A stretch of 62,560 nucleotides of DNA from Burkholderiales bacterium PBB2 (GTDB taxonomy: Bacteria > Pseudomonadota > Gammaproteobacteria > Burkholderiales > Burkholderiaceae_C), in the NCBI GenBank assembly GCA_002255955.1, contig NKIM01000020.1, positions 46,000 to 108,559 on the forward strand, given 5' to 3'. A model generated the notes under the pieces. The model worked only from the letters and a program-made list of their open reading frames with translations. It searched no databases and was not told the origin of the DNA. A program made the position numbers and the translations under genes. This document shows, piece by piece, positions 53,638 to 62,400 of this stretch (positions are counted from its first letter, which is position 1; each line of letters begins with the position of its first letter).

Positions 53638-55317
53638 TCACAGCCCCAGCAAGAGCAGCGGCAGCAGCCAGAGCCAACGCGGGTACGGCACCTCGATCTC
53701 CTGCACCTGGCCGTAGGGGCCTGGCTGGCCCAGCTCGTCCAGGCCGCGCACACGCAGGAAATAGCGGCCCGGGCCGGGGCGCGGCAAGCTCAGGCCCGGG
53801 GTCTCACTGCTGAAGTTCTGCAAACCCTGGCTGAAGGCCGCGTCCTGCGCCCATTGCAGCTCATAACGCGTCACACCGGCGGAGGCACGCCAGCGCAGGT
53901 TGAGCTGCTCGCCAGCGACCTCGGCTTCGGCCGGCTCCGGGCTGGGCGGCAGCGGCCGCAGCTCGAAGGCCTGGCCGTCGCCGAAGGGGCCGCGCGCCTC
54001 ACCCTGCAGCGAGGCCAGGCGCCAGTGATAGCGGCCGTGGGGCAGGCGGGCGCTGTGGCTGATGTCGGCGATGCCGGTCTGGTCCAGCTGCAGCTCGCGG
54101 AACTCGGCGTCGCGTGCGACCTGCAGGCGGTAGGCCTGGGCGGCGCTGTTGCGCGTCCAGCGGAACTCGATCTGTTCACCGTAGAGCCGGGCATCGGCCA
54201 CCGGCGCCTGGCTGAACGGCGGTTCGGGCCGGGCCTGGATCTGCAGCAGGCGGTCACTGGCCTGGCCCTCCAGGCCGAGCGCATCGATGGCGCGCAGGCG
54301 CAGGCTGTAGCGCCCATCGGGGGGCAACTCCTCCCAGCTCAGCTCGGGCTCGCTGCCGCGGTGATCGAGCAGCAGGCGACTGAAATCGCCCTCGGCAAAC
54401 AGCTGCGCCCGGTAGGCACGCGCGCCTGGGTGCGCCGCCCAGCGCAGGCGAAGCGGCAAGCGCTCCACCACGGCCAGCTCGGCCGGCAAGGCCGGCGCGC
54501 TCAGCAAGGGCGCGGCCTGCGGCCGGCCTCGCCCTTCGGCCACCATGCCCATGCCAGCCGGCACGGCCAAAGAGGCATGGCCGCTGCTGTCGGCCGCGAC
54601 CCGGCCTTCCAGCACCTCCATGCGCGCCGACTCGGCCTGCAGATGCACGCGGAACTCGGTGCCGCGCACGCCCAGGTTCACATGCGGGGTGCGGATCTCG
54701 TAGTGCGGCACACGGCCGCCGCTGGGCGTGACCTGACTGTCTGCCCCGCCCTTGTGCAGGCGCAGCTGTACCGAAGGAATGGCGCTGCGGCCGTAGACCA
54801 GCAACTGCTCCAGACTGAGATCGCTGAGCGGCGGGATCAGCAGGCGCGAACCATCGACAAAACGCAAGGTCGCCGAGGACTGGGCCGCGCTGCGCAGCCG
54901 GTCCCCGCTGCGCAGCTCCTGCCCGGCCGCCAGACCTTGCTCGACCTGGCCGCTGCGCTGCAGCGTGACCTGGCCCTGCACAAACACCGTCTGGGCCACG
55001 CTGGCCTCGCGGCTGAGCCAGGCCAAGGGCATGCGCAAGACGCCCCCCGGCGGCAGGCGCAGAGGATCTGCCACGCGATTGAGGCGCTGCAAATCGCGCC
55101 AGTGACGGCCGGGCTGCAGATAGCGCTCGGTCAGGCCAATCAAGGTGTCGCCCGGCTGGATGCTGTAGCGCCAGTCGCTGTCAGCCTCCACAGGCGACGA
55201 GGTCGGCTGGGCGGGGCCACGCGCCAGCACGGGCGCGGCGGCCGGGGCCAAAAGGCCAAATGCCAAGGCCACGGCAACCTGGCGGAGGCGGCCTCTGCAG
55301 TGGGTGGTGTATTGCAT
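53638..55317 (-). CDS. LysM-FecR domain exported protein with fibronectin-like repeats
   Basis: A 559-residue protein. Signal peptide (VAVALAFGLLAPAAAPVLA), LysM domain at about 49-96 (YSIQPGDTLIGLTERYL), FecR domain at about 115-245 (GDRLRSAAQSSATLRFVDGSRLLI and YEIRTPHVNLGVRGTEFRV), then two to three beta-sandwich segments of about 85-90 residues (LRWAAHPGARAYRAQLFAEGDF, FRWTRNSAAQAYRLQVARDAEF, LRWRASAGVTRYELQWAQDAAF), and a C-terminal hydrophobic end (LWLLPLLLLGL) that may anchor it. It probably presents a periplasmic signal to the CHASE2 kinase. Confidence 0.9.
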   Translation of the reverse strand: MQYTTHCRGRLRQVAVALAFGLLAPAAAPVLARGPAQPTSSPVEADSDWRYSIQPGDTLIGLTERYLQPGRHWRDLQRLNRVADPLRLPPGGVLRMPLAWLSREASVAQTVFVQGQVTLQRSGQVEQGLAAGQELRSGDRLRSAAQSSATLRFVDGSRLLIPPLSDLSLEQLLVYGRSAIPSVQLRLHKGGADSQVTPSGGRVPHYEIRTPHVNLGVRGTEFRVHLQAESARMEVLEGRVAADSSGHASLAVPAGMGMVAEGRGRPQAAPLLSAPALPAELAVVERLPLRLRWAAHPGARAYRAQLFAEGDFSRLLLDHRGSEPELSWEELPPDGRYSLRLRAIDALGLEGQASDRLLQIQARPEPPFSQAPVADARLYGEQIEFRWTRNSAAQAYRLQVARDAEFRELQLDQTGIADISHSARLPHGRYHWRLASLQGEARGPFGDGQAFELRPLPPSPEPAEAEVAGEQLNLRWRASAGVTRYELQWAQDAAFSQGLQNFSSETPGLSLPRPGPGRYFLRVRGLDELGQPGPYGQVQEIEVPYPRWLWLLPLLLLGL

Positions 55318-55493
55318 GCGCCTTCTCCCTGGCCCTGGCGGCCATCAGCGTCCTTGTTGGCGGCATGGTAGCCAAAAAAGAGGGGCAGGCTGGACAGGAA
55401 AGGCCCGGTGGCGGCTCGCCGAAAGCCGGCCGGAGGCGTACCAGAGTGGGACGGCCGGCGCGCAGCGGGGCCGAGTTGCTGGACCCAGAACGC

Positions 55494-55523
55494 AAAAAGC
55501 CCATCGCGCACGCGACGGGCTTT
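55494..55523. terminator. Terminator downstream of tRNA-Thr
   Basis: AAAGCCC..GGGCTTT with an inner CGCG stem; T-tract (TTTTTGCG) follows on the minus strand. It ends the tRNA-Thr transcript 20 bases past its 3' end. Confidence 0.75.
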
Positions 55524-55542
55524 GCAAGCAAGAGGCATTCAA

Positions 55543-55617
<75 letters not shown>

Positions 55618-55660
55618 AGTTGGATGAATTCCAGCTGCAGCCAGCCCAGGACGGGCCGGA

Positions 55661-55690
55661 AAAACAAAAGCCCACCGAGGCGATGGGCTT
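55661..55690 (-). terminator. Terminator between tRNA-Phe and tRNA-Thr
   Basis: On the minus strand AAGCCCA...TGGGCTT followed by TTGTTTTTCC. It lies 13 bases past the tRNA-Phe 3' end, so the two tRNAs appear to be separate transcripts. Confidence 0.7.
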
Positions 55691-55702
55691 GTGTCTGGTA
55701 TT

Positions 55703-55778
55703 TGGTGGCCTGGGGCGGAATCGAACCACCGACACGCGGATTTTCAATCCGCTGCTCTACCAACTGAGCTACCAGGCC
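55703..55778 (-). tRNA. tRNA-Phe (GAA)
   Basis: A 76-base gene with encoded CCA. Acceptor GGCCTGG/CCAGGCC, D-arm AGCTCAGTTGGTAGAGC, anticodon arm CGGAT-TGAAAAT-CCG with anticodon GAA, T-arm GTGGTTCGATTCCGC. Reads UUC/UUU codons. Confidence 0.97.
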
Positions 55779-55858
55779 GCTGTCCTTACGACGGCGTCTT
55801 CGCTGGCTTGCTGCGCTTCGAAAAGCTCTTCAAATCAGCGAAGACCACGACTATAGCA

Positions 55859-56560
55859 CTAAATTCCAGCTCCGCGCTTATTTCTGCTGAGGTCCACCCC
55901 TAATTGTTTTAATTTTCTGTAGAGGTGGGTGCGCTCGAGGCCGGTTTTCTCGGCCACACGGGTCATGGAGCCGTTCTCCTTGGCCAGGTGGAACTCGAAA
56001 TAGCTTTTCTCGAAGGCGTCGCGCGCCTCACGCAGCGGGCGGTCGAGTTCGAAGCTCTGCTCCGAAGCCAGGCCGGCCGCCGGCAAGCTGCTTTGCGGCA
56101 TGACGCTGTGGCTGCTGGGTGCAACGTACTGCGGTGCCAGCTCATTGCTGCGGCTGTAGCTGCTGGGCAGGCCCACGGCCGGCGCGGGGCGCGGTGCAGC
56201 CTTGACCAGAGACTGCTCCACCGCGCGCAGCAGCTTTTGCAGCGTGATCGGTTTTTCCAGGAAGGCGATGGCGCCGAACTTGGTGGCTTCGACGGCGGTG
56301 TCGATGGTGCCGTGGCCGCTCATCATGATGACGGGCATGGTCAGCAGGCCGGCGCCGCCCCATTCCTTGAGCAAGGTGATGCCGTCGACGTCGGGCATCC
56401 AGATGTCCAGCAGCACCAAGTCCGGACGCATGCGCTCGCGCACGGCGCGCGCTTGCGCGGCGTTTTCCGCCAATTCGATCGTGTGACCCTCGTCACTGAG
56501 GATTTCAGAGAGCAGGGCGCGTATGCCCAGCTCGTCGTCGACTACAAGAATTGTTGCCAT
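55859..56560 (-). CDS. ntrX: NtrX-like response regulator without AAA+ domain
   Basis: A 233-residue response regulator. Receiver residues 1-120: ILVVDDELGIRAL acidic pocket, phosphosite Asp52 in LVLLDIWMPDVDG, Thr/Ser in MMSGHGT, Lys in LEKPIT. A linker, then a Fis-type HTH in the last ~45 residues (ARDAFEKSYFEFHLAKENGSMTRVAEKTGLERTHLYRKLKQLGVDL). Classical NtrX has ~450 residues with an AAA+ sigma-54 activation domain in the middle; that domain is missing here, so it should not activate sigma-54 promoters directly. It is 11 bases after ntrY. Confidence 0.9.
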   Translation of the reverse strand: MATILVVDDELGIRALLSEILSDEGHTIELAENAAQARAVRERMRPDLVLLDIWMPDVDGITLLKEWGGAGLLTMPVIMMSGHGTIDTAVEATKFGAIAFLEKPITLQKLLRAVEQSLVKAAPRPAPAVGLPSSYSRSNELAPQYVAPSSHSVMPQSSLPAAGLASEQSFELDRPLREARDAFEKSYFEFHLAKENGSMTRVAEKTGLERTHLYRKLKQLGVDLSRNKRGAGI

Positions 56561-56571
56561 GGAGTCCTAGT

Positions 56572-58836
56572 TCAATGGGGCTTTTCAGCAGAGCCCGCAT
56601 CGGCTGCTGCAGTCGCGAGTTTTGAAAATGATAACGAAACTTGCGCCCCGGTCACCGCTTGCGCCTCGTCGCCCTGCTCATGCTGGTTGCTGACGCGAAT
56701 GCGCGCCCCATGTTCATCGGCGATTTTCTTGACCACCGCCAGCCCCAGGCCGGTGCCCTTGGACTTGGTGGTCACATAGGGTTCGAAGGCGCGTTTGAGC
56801 ACTTTCTCGGCAAAGCCTGGGCCGTTGTCGGTGATCTGCAGGCGCAGGGAGCGGGGCTCGCCGGCCTCGGTGAAAGCCTGCTGCGTGCGCACCAGCACCT
56901 GGCCGTCGGGCTGCTCCTGCACAGCGTCGAGCGCATTCTGTACCAAATTGTGGATGACCTGACGCAGCTGGGTCGGGTCCCCGAGAATGCGGCTGGCATC
57001 GGGCGCCAGTTCGGCGCGCAAGCGACCTTGCTCCTGCGCCTCGGCATAAAGGGTGAGTACCTCGGACACCAGGGCATTCAGATCCAGGGCCTTGAGCTGG
57101 GCCGAAGGCAGGCGGGCGTAGTCGCGGAACTCGTTGACCAGCTGCTTCATGGACTGCACCTGGTTGACGATGGTGGCGACCGAGCGCACCAGCATGGCTT
57201 GATCGTTGCCTTCGAGCTTGGCCTCCAGCTTGTGCTGCAGACGCTCGGCGGAGAGCTGGATGGGGGTCAAGGGGTTTTTGATCTCATGGGCCAGGCGCCG
57301 CGCCACCTCGCTCCAGGCCGCCGAGCGCTGGGCCGAGACCACCTCGGAGATGTCGTCAAACACCATCAACCGCGCGCCCTGCGGCAGCGGCGCGCCGCGC
57401 ACCAGCAGGGTCAGCACGTCCTGGCTGGCATCCAGCTGCAGTTCGAACGCATCTTGCCAGTGATCGCGCTCGCCGCTCTCGGGGTTGTACTGCTCAAAGC
57501 GCTGCCAGACCGCCTCGGCAAAAGCCTCGAGATGCGGCACCTCACCCAGCGACCGGCCTTGGTAGACCGACAGCGGCAAGCGCAAGATGCGGGTGGCGCC
57601 GGGGTTGACGGTGTCGATGCGGCGCTCTGCATCGAACACGATCACACCCGCAGTCAGGTTGTCGAGGATGGTTTGCAAATGGGTGCGGGCACTTTCCAGC
57701 TGTGCCACGCTGCGCTCGACCATGGCACGCGCCTCGGAAAGCTGCTCGGTCATGTCGGCAAAAGAGCGGGTCAGGCCGCCCAGCTCGTCGCGCGAGCTCA
57801 GCATGGGTTTGCGGCTGAGGTCGCCCTGGGCCACCTGGCGCACGCCATCGGCCAGCAGCAGCAAGGGCCGCGCGAGCTGGTTGCCAAAGGCCACGGCGAT
57901 CAGCACGGCAGCAAACACCGCCAGCACCAGCACCAGGGTCAGGGTGCCGAGGTACATGCGGCGCAGGCCGTCGCGCTCGAGCGCACGCTGCTGGTACTCG
58001 CTGCTGGCGTTCTGCACTGCCAGGGCGTTGGCCAGCACCGGGGCGGGCACCCGCTGCACCACCATCAGAAAGCGCTCGGTCGAGCTGACCAGGCCCAGGC
58101 GCAGATCGACATTGGGCAGCTGGGCGATGGCGCGGATGCGGGCCTGGCCTTGCAGGGCCAGGACCTCGTCCTCCAGGCCTTCGAGGTGGCTGATGACCCG
58201 GGCATTGCGGGCCTGGCGCAGCAAGGAATCGGCCGGGCGGTCGGTGACCAGGGAACTGGTGTCGCCGCCGCCCGAAAGCAGGATCTGCCCGTTGCTGGCC
58301 ACCAGGGCCACGGTGCGGGCGCTGAGCTGCTCGCGCAGCCGCTCCAGCACCAGGGGTTGGGGCAGGCTGCCGGCCTCACCCAAGCGCTCGGCGGCATCGA
58401 GGGTGCGGTTGCCGAGGTCATTGACCAGGCCATCCAGCGTGCCGCGGCCCAGGTTCAGGCCCGCCTCCAGGGCCGAGGCCAGGCGCACATCGAACCAGCT
58501 GTCGATGCTGCGGTTGACGAACTGGTAGGACACGCCGTAAATCAAAAGGCCTGGCACCATGCCCACCAAGGCAAAGATGCCCGCCAGCTTCATCAGCAGC
58601 CGGCTGCCGAATTTGCCGCTGCGCACCCGCAGGAACAAGCGCCCGGCTGCGCCCACAATCACCAGCAGCAGCAGACCGGCCACGCAGGCGTTGAGCCAGA
58701 ACAGCCATTCGTAGTGGCGATCAAAGAAGCCGCGTTGGCTGGTGGCGCCGATGGACAGCAAGAAGGCCAGAACACCACAAATGCCCGTGATGATCACCAG
58801 GGCGATGATCCAGGCCCAACGCGCCTTTTTGCTCAT
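56572..58836 (-). CDS. ntrY: Sensor histidine kinase NtrY
   Basis: Membrane sensor kinase of 754 residues that phosphorylates NtrX; linked to nitrogen or redox responses in other proteobacteria. Three N-terminal helices (ARWAWIIALVIITGICGVLAFLL, WLFWLNACVAGLLLLVIVGAAG, LLMKLAGIFALVGMVPGLLIYG), a ~180-residue extracytoplasmic domain, a fourth helix with HAMP (FGNQLARPLLLLADGVRQVAQGDLS), PAS (LDNLTAGVIVFDAERRIDTVNPGA), HisKA with RRLAHEIKNPLTPIQLSAERL and HATPase with NLVQNALDAVQEQ and GTGLGLAVVKKI. The ATG at 58836 overlaps the DUF4390 stop (ATGA). Confidence 0.94.
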   Translation of the reverse strand: MSKKARWAWIIALVIITGICGVLAFLLSIGATSQRGFFDRHYEWLFWLNACVAGLLLLVIVGAAGRLFLRVRSGKFGSRLLMKLAGIFALVGMVPGLLIYGVSYQFVNRSIDSWFDVRLASALEAGLNLGRGTLDGLVNDLGNRTLDAAERLGEAGSLPQPLVLERLREQLSARTVALVASNGQILLSGGGDTSSLVTDRPADSLLRQARNARVISHLEGLEDEVLALQGQARIRAIAQLPNVDLRLGLVSSTERFLMVVQRVPAPVLANALAVQNASSEYQQRALERDGLRRMYLGTLTLVLVLAVFAAVLIAVAFGNQLARPLLLLADGVRQVAQGDLSRKPMLSSRDELGGLTRSFADMTEQLSEARAMVERSVAQLESARTHLQTILDNLTAGVIVFDAERRIDTVNPGATRILRLPLSVYQGRSLGEVPHLEAFAEAVWQRFEQYNPESGERDHWQDAFELQLDASQDVLTLLVRGAPLPQGARLMVFDDISEVVSAQRSAAWSEVARRLAHEIKNPLTPIQLSAERLQHKLEAKLEGNDQAMLVRSVATIVNQVQSMKQLVNEFRDYARLPSAQLKALDLNALVSEVLTLYAEAQEQGRLRAELAPDASRILGDPTQLRQVIHNLVQNALDAVQEQPDGQVLVRTQQAFTEAGEPRSLRLQITDNGPGFAEKVLKRAFEPYVTTKSKGTGLGLAVVKKIADEHGARIRVSNQHEQGDEAQAVTGAQVSLSFSKLATAAADAGSAEKPH

Positions 58837-59486
58837 GGTGCGGCGGCAGTTCGGGGGCTGAAGTCCGGATTCAGACCGAAGACATGGTCGACACTCAGGT
58901 TCCAACCCTGGCCGACGCTGAGGCCGATCTGCATGGGCTTGGGCAGCTGCGAGGTGTCGAGCCGGTAGGCGAACTCCAAATAATGGTTGCCGTCTTCGTC
59001 CAGCTCTCGCGCCTCGGCAATGCGCCAGCCCGAGACCCCGCGCAAGGAGGCCAGGGCATCGGGCAAGTTGTTGAAGCTCTGCGTCAAGCCACCGGAGCTG
59101 ACCCGGTACTGGCGCGTCAGCGCATACCAGTACAGGCGCCAGCCGCGCGAGACCTTGGCCACTCGAGCGTCACGCCAGTACCAGCGCTTGCGCTGCAAGG
59201 AGACCTCGGCCACGAAATAGAGCGACACACCCTTCATCAGCGCATCCTCGGCCGCACGCGGCAGCTCGAAACGGGTACTGAAGCTCAGGTCTAGGCCCTC
59301 TTCCGTTCGGCTGGTGGAGATGCCGGTCAGATCCACCCCCTCGGCCCGCGCCGCCGGTGCGGCCAGCGCCAGGCAGACAGCCATGAGCAGCACCACGCCG
59401 AAGTGGCACAGCAGTTGCCAAGCCGCCGAGGCGGGCTTGGGCTGGAGGCTGCAGCGGTGAACGGGGGCGGGCGAACTCAAGAGCAA
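58833..59486 (-). CDS. DUF4390 family protein
   Basis: A 217-residue exported protein of unknown function. Signal-type hydrophobic segment (FGVVLLMAVCLALAAPAARA), then GVDLTGISTSRTEEGLDLSFSTRFELP, SLYFVAEVSLQRKRWYWRDARVA and LPKPMQIGLSVGQGWNLSVD, all typical of DUF4390 proteins that precede ntrY in Burkholderiales. Its TGA overlaps the ntrY ATG, so it may be part of that sensor's periplasmic signalling. The N-terminal ~25 residues before the hydrophobic segment are long for a signal peptide; the true start may be internal. Confidence 0.87.
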   Translation of the reverse strand: MLLSSPAPVHRCSLQPKPASAAWQLLCHFGVVLLMAVCLALAAPAARAEGVDLTGISTSRTEEGLDLSFSTRFELPRAAEDALMKGVSLYFVAEVSLQRKRWYWRDARVAKVSRGWRLYWYALTRQYRVSSGGLTQSFNNLPDALASLRGVSGWRIAEARELDEDGNHYLEFAYRLDTSQLPKPMQIGLSVGQGWNLSVDHVFGLNPDFSPRTAAAP

Positions 59487-59546
59487 GAGGGCGAAGGCGC
59501 AATAAGAACCAAGGAATCCAGGGCGGGAGTGCCGGGCACGCCGGGC

Positions 59547-61022
59547 TCAGGCGGCCCGCTTGCTCAGCACAGCGTAGAAGAACCCGTCGAACAAAGCCTC
59601 GGTGCCTGGTGAAGCTGACGAAGATGCGTCGGGCGAGGCCCCGTCCGGCGGCGCCCCATTGTGTGCGAGCGGCAGCAGGTGTCCGGTGACTGCCTGCAGC
59701 GCGGGGCGCATGGCGTCGGCTTGGCGTTGCAAAAACGCATCGACCTGCTGCTCCCCCTCGGCCTTGAACAGGGAACACGTCGCGTAGACGAGACGCCCGC
59801 CCGGTTTAAGCAGCGGCCAGAGCGCATCCAGCAGCTGGGCCTGGATGGCCGCGAGCTGGGCAATATCGCCCGGCCGGCGCAGCCAGCGCACATCGGGGTG
59901 GCGGCGGACGATGCCGGAGGCGCTGCAAGGCGCATCGAGCAGGATGGCATCGAAGGGCCGACCGTCCCACCAAGAGGCGGTGTCGCGTGCATCGGCGGCC
60001 TTGAGCTGGGCCTGCTGACCCAGGCGCTGCAGATTGTCCTGAACCCGGCGCAGGCGCTGGGCGTCGCTGTCCAGGGCCAGCAGATCCAGATCGGCCAGCT
60101 CCAGCAGATGGGCCGTCTTGCCGCCCGGAGCCGAGCAGGCGTCCAGCACACGCGCGCCGGCGGGCAGCGCCGGCAGGCCGTCCTGTGCGAGCACAGTCAG
60201 CGGGCCGGCCAGTTGAGCGGCCGCATCCTGCACCGACACCGCGCCCTCGGCAAAACCCGGCAGGCTGGTGACCGGCACGGCGCGCTCCAGCACCAGGGCC
60301 TGCGGCGCCAAGGCCCCCAAAGACTGGGCCGCAATGCCGGCCTCTTGCAGGCGCTGCAAATACTCGGCCGTGCTGCCCTGGCGTGCATTGACACGCAAAG
60401 TCATGGGCGGGTGGCTGTTGTTGGCCAGGAGCAGCTGATCCCAGACCTCGGGCCAATCGGCCTGCACCTTGTCGATCCACCAGCGTGGGTGGTTGTAGCG
60501 GGCAACCTCGCCGGCCGGGCCAGCTTCGGCCGCGGTCACCTGGGCTTGCAGATCGGCACGCTCGCGCAAAAAGCGGCGCAAGACGGCGTTGACGAAACCA
60601 GCACTGGCCGGCATGCGCTTGCGCACGGCGCTGACGGCCTGGTCCACCACGGTGTGATCGGCATAGGGCGCAGAGCCCGGTCCGCCGCCCGCGTCCCACA
60701 GCAAGGCCAGGGCGGTCAGCAGCAAGCCTTCGACCTTGGGAGGCGGGCTTTTCGGCGCCAGCACGGCACGGAGCGCTTCAGCCGCGCCGAGGTGGCGCAG
60801 CACATGAAAACTCAGCGATTGCGTGGCCGGGCGCAGCTCGGCCGGGCATTGTGCCAACAGCTCGGTCAGCGACCGACCAGCGCGCACGGCCTGCACGGCA
60901 TCGCCCACCTGGAGCAAGAGCTTGTGCAGCGGGGGGGCCAGCTTGGCATCGGCGCCACCCGCCGATGCTGCGGCCGGGGCGGCTCTGGAAGGGAGGGAAG
61001 GTTTTTTGGAGGTCGGGGTCAC
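59547..61022 (-). CDS. rsmB: 16S rRNA (cytosine-967-C5)-methyltransferase RsmB
   Basis: Methylates C967 of 16S rRNA with S-adenosylmethionine. It is ~491 residues. An N-terminal NusB-like RNA-binding domain (TQSLSFHVLRHLGAAEA, HTVVDQAVSAVRKRMPASAGFVNAVLRRFLRE) is followed by the Rossmann methyltransferase domain with VLDACSAPGGKTAHLLEL (SAM motif), LLDAPCSASGIVRRHPDVRW (motif IV Cys) and YATCSLFKAEGEQQV (motif VI catalytic Cys). The GTG at 61022 (MTPTSKKPS) has GAAGAG upstream; the frame continues upstream without conservation. Confidence 0.95.
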   Translation of the reverse strand: MTPTSKKPSLPSRAAPAAASAGGADAKLAPPLHKLLLQVGDAVQAVRAGRSLTELLAQCPAELRPATQSLSFHVLRHLGAAEALRAVLAPKSPPPKVEGLLLTALALLWDAGGGPGSAPYADHTVVDQAVSAVRKRMPASAGFVNAVLRRFLRERADLQAQVTAAEAGPAGEVARYNHPRWWIDKVQADWPEVWDQLLLANNSHPPMTLRVNARQGSTAEYLQRLQEAGIAAQSLGALAPQALVLERAVPVTSLPGFAEGAVSVQDAAAQLAGPLTVLAQDGLPALPAGARVLDACSAPGGKTAHLLELADLDLLALDSDAQRLRRVQDNLQRLGQQAQLKAADARDTASWWDGRPFDAILLDAPCSASGIVRRHPDVRWLRRPGDIAQLAAIQAQLLDALWPLLKPGGRLVYATCSLFKAEGEQQVDAFLQRQADAMRPALQAVTGHLLPLAHNGAPPDGASPDASSSASPGTEALFDGFFYAVLSKRAA

Positions 61023-61144
61023 CTCTTCAGTGTAGGGGAGCCCTGCCCTTGCTGCCCGTGCATGACCCCAGGCAAGACCTGACACTGCACAGACTTTGCA
61101 ATCCGGACACAATGGCCCATTGCACCGAACAGCGAGAACACCCC

Positions 61145-61873
61145 ATGACCGGCGTCCTGCCTGCAAACCCCTCTCCCCGCGACGAGCGCGAGCTGGCCGA
61201 GCTGCCCGCCTCGGAGCGCGTGCGCTACCGCCTGGTCGGCGCTGGCTGCCGCCACCACGCCAATGACAACATCGCCGACTTCATCAAGGACGGCGAGCTG
61301 GACGAGATCCAGGCCGAGGTGCAAGCCAAGCTGCAGGAGGTGCTGCGCGCCCTGGTGATCGACACCGACAGCGACCACAACACCCAGGACACCGCCAAGC
61401 GCGTGGCCAAGATGTTTGTGCGCGAGGTCTTCAAGGGCCGCTACGTGCCCATGCCGCCGGTCACCGAGTTCCCCAACTTCACCCGGCTCAACGAGCTGAT
61501 GATTGTGGGCCCCATCACCGTGCGCAGCGCCTGCTCGCACCACCTCTGCCCCATCATGGGCCGGGTCTGGATCGGCCTGCTGCCCAACGAACATTCCAAC
61601 CTGATCGGCCTGTCCAAGTACACCCGCATCTGCGACTGGATCATGAGCCGCCCGCAGATCCAGGAAGAGGCCGTCACCATGTTGGCCAACGAGTTGCAGG
61701 AACGCGTGCAGCCGGACGGCCTGGCCATCGTCATGGAAGCCGATCACTTCTGCATGCACTGGCGCGGGGTCAAGGACACGGAAACCAAGATGACCAACAG
61801 CGTGATGCGCGGTGCCTTCCTCAAGGACCCGAATCTGCGCCGCGAATTCCTGTCCTTGCTGAGCAAGAAGTAA
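61145..61873 (+). CDS. folE: GTP cyclohydrolase I
   Basis: Converts GTP to 7,8-dihydroneopterin triphosphate, the first step of folate synthesis. It is 242 residues. DSDHNTQDTAKRVAKMFVREVFKGRY is the conserved helix; SACSHHLCPIMGRVWIGLLP holds the zinc Cys, His and Cys ligands; LIGLSKYTRICDWIMSRPQIQE and ADHFCMHWRGVKD complete the active site. The usual start motif is not found, so ATG 61145 (MTGVLP) or an upstream ATG at 61112 (MAHCTEQ) is possible. Divergent from rsmB and 60 bases before the BLUF gene. Confidence 0.94.
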   Translation: MTGVLPANPSPRDERELAELPASERVRYRLVGAGCRHHANDNIADFIKDGELDEIQAEVQAKLQEVLRALVIDTDSDHNTQDTAKRVAKMFVREVFKGRYVPMPPVTEFPNFTRLNELMIVGPITVRSACSHHLCPIMGRVWIGLLPNEHSNLIGLSKYTRICDWIMSRPQIQEEAVTMLANELQERVQPDGLAIVMEADHFCMHWRGVKDTETKMTNSVMRGAFLKDPNLRREFLSLLSKK

Positions 61874-61933
61874 GTCGAAACCGTCGAAGACGTCGAGCAC
61901 AGCGCCGGCGTCAGCCCCACCGGAGCCCTCCCC

Positions 61934-62356
61934 ATGCTAGTTCGCCTTCTCTACGCCAGCCGCGCCCACAGCCCCATGGGCGATGCCGAGCTCAGCACCA
62001 TCCTGAAACAGTCGCGCGAGCACAACCCCGCCGAAGGCATCACCGGCCTGCTCTGCTACACCGACGGCATCTTCATGCAGGTGCTGGAAGGCGGCCGCGA
62101 TGCCATCAACGCGCGCTACAAACGCATCGTCAGCGACAACCGCCACCACGATGTGATCCTGCTCAGCTACGAAGAGGTGGGCGAGCGGGAATTCGCCGGC
62201 TGGTCCATGGGCCAGGTGAATCTGCAGCGCCTCAACCCCGGCCTGGTGCTCAAGTACTCCGAAACCGCCAAGCTCGACCCCTACCGCATGAGCGGCCGCG
62301 CCTTGATGGCCCTGTTCCACGAACTGGTCAGCTCGGGCGCCATCGTCTGCAGCTGA
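61934..62356 (+). CDS. BLUF-domain blue-light sensor protein
   Basis: A 140-residue single-domain photoreceptor that binds FAD. The key residues are present: Tyr7 in RLLYASR, Asn31 in REHNPAEGITGLL, Gln49 in GIFMQVLEGG and Trp90 in FAGWSMGQV, which together allow the light-driven hydrogen-bond change of BLUF domains. The last ~45 residues form the usual C-terminal helical cap (DPYRMSGRALMALFHELVSS). No output domain is fused, so it should work through protein contacts. ATG at 61934. It is immediately followed by a large hairpin on the other strand. Confidence 0.93.
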   Translation: MLVRLLYASRAHSPMGDAELSTILKQSREHNPAEGITGLLCYTDGIFMQVLEGGRDAINARYKRIVSDNRHHDVILLSYEEVGEREFAGWSMGQVNLQRLNPGLVLKYSETAKLDPYRMSGRALMALFHELVSSGAIVCS

Positions 62357-62400
62357 GGCGGCCTTCGGCACAGAGAAGCCCTTGAAGGTTGGGCTTGTGC

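Noticed and set aside
51277-55371. A 1364-codon open frame on the plus strand
   Set aside because: It lies antisense to the CHASE2 kinase and LysM-FecR genes, which have clear domains. High GC gives long antisense frames in these genomes; the translation is rich in Gln, His, Arg and Gly without family features.
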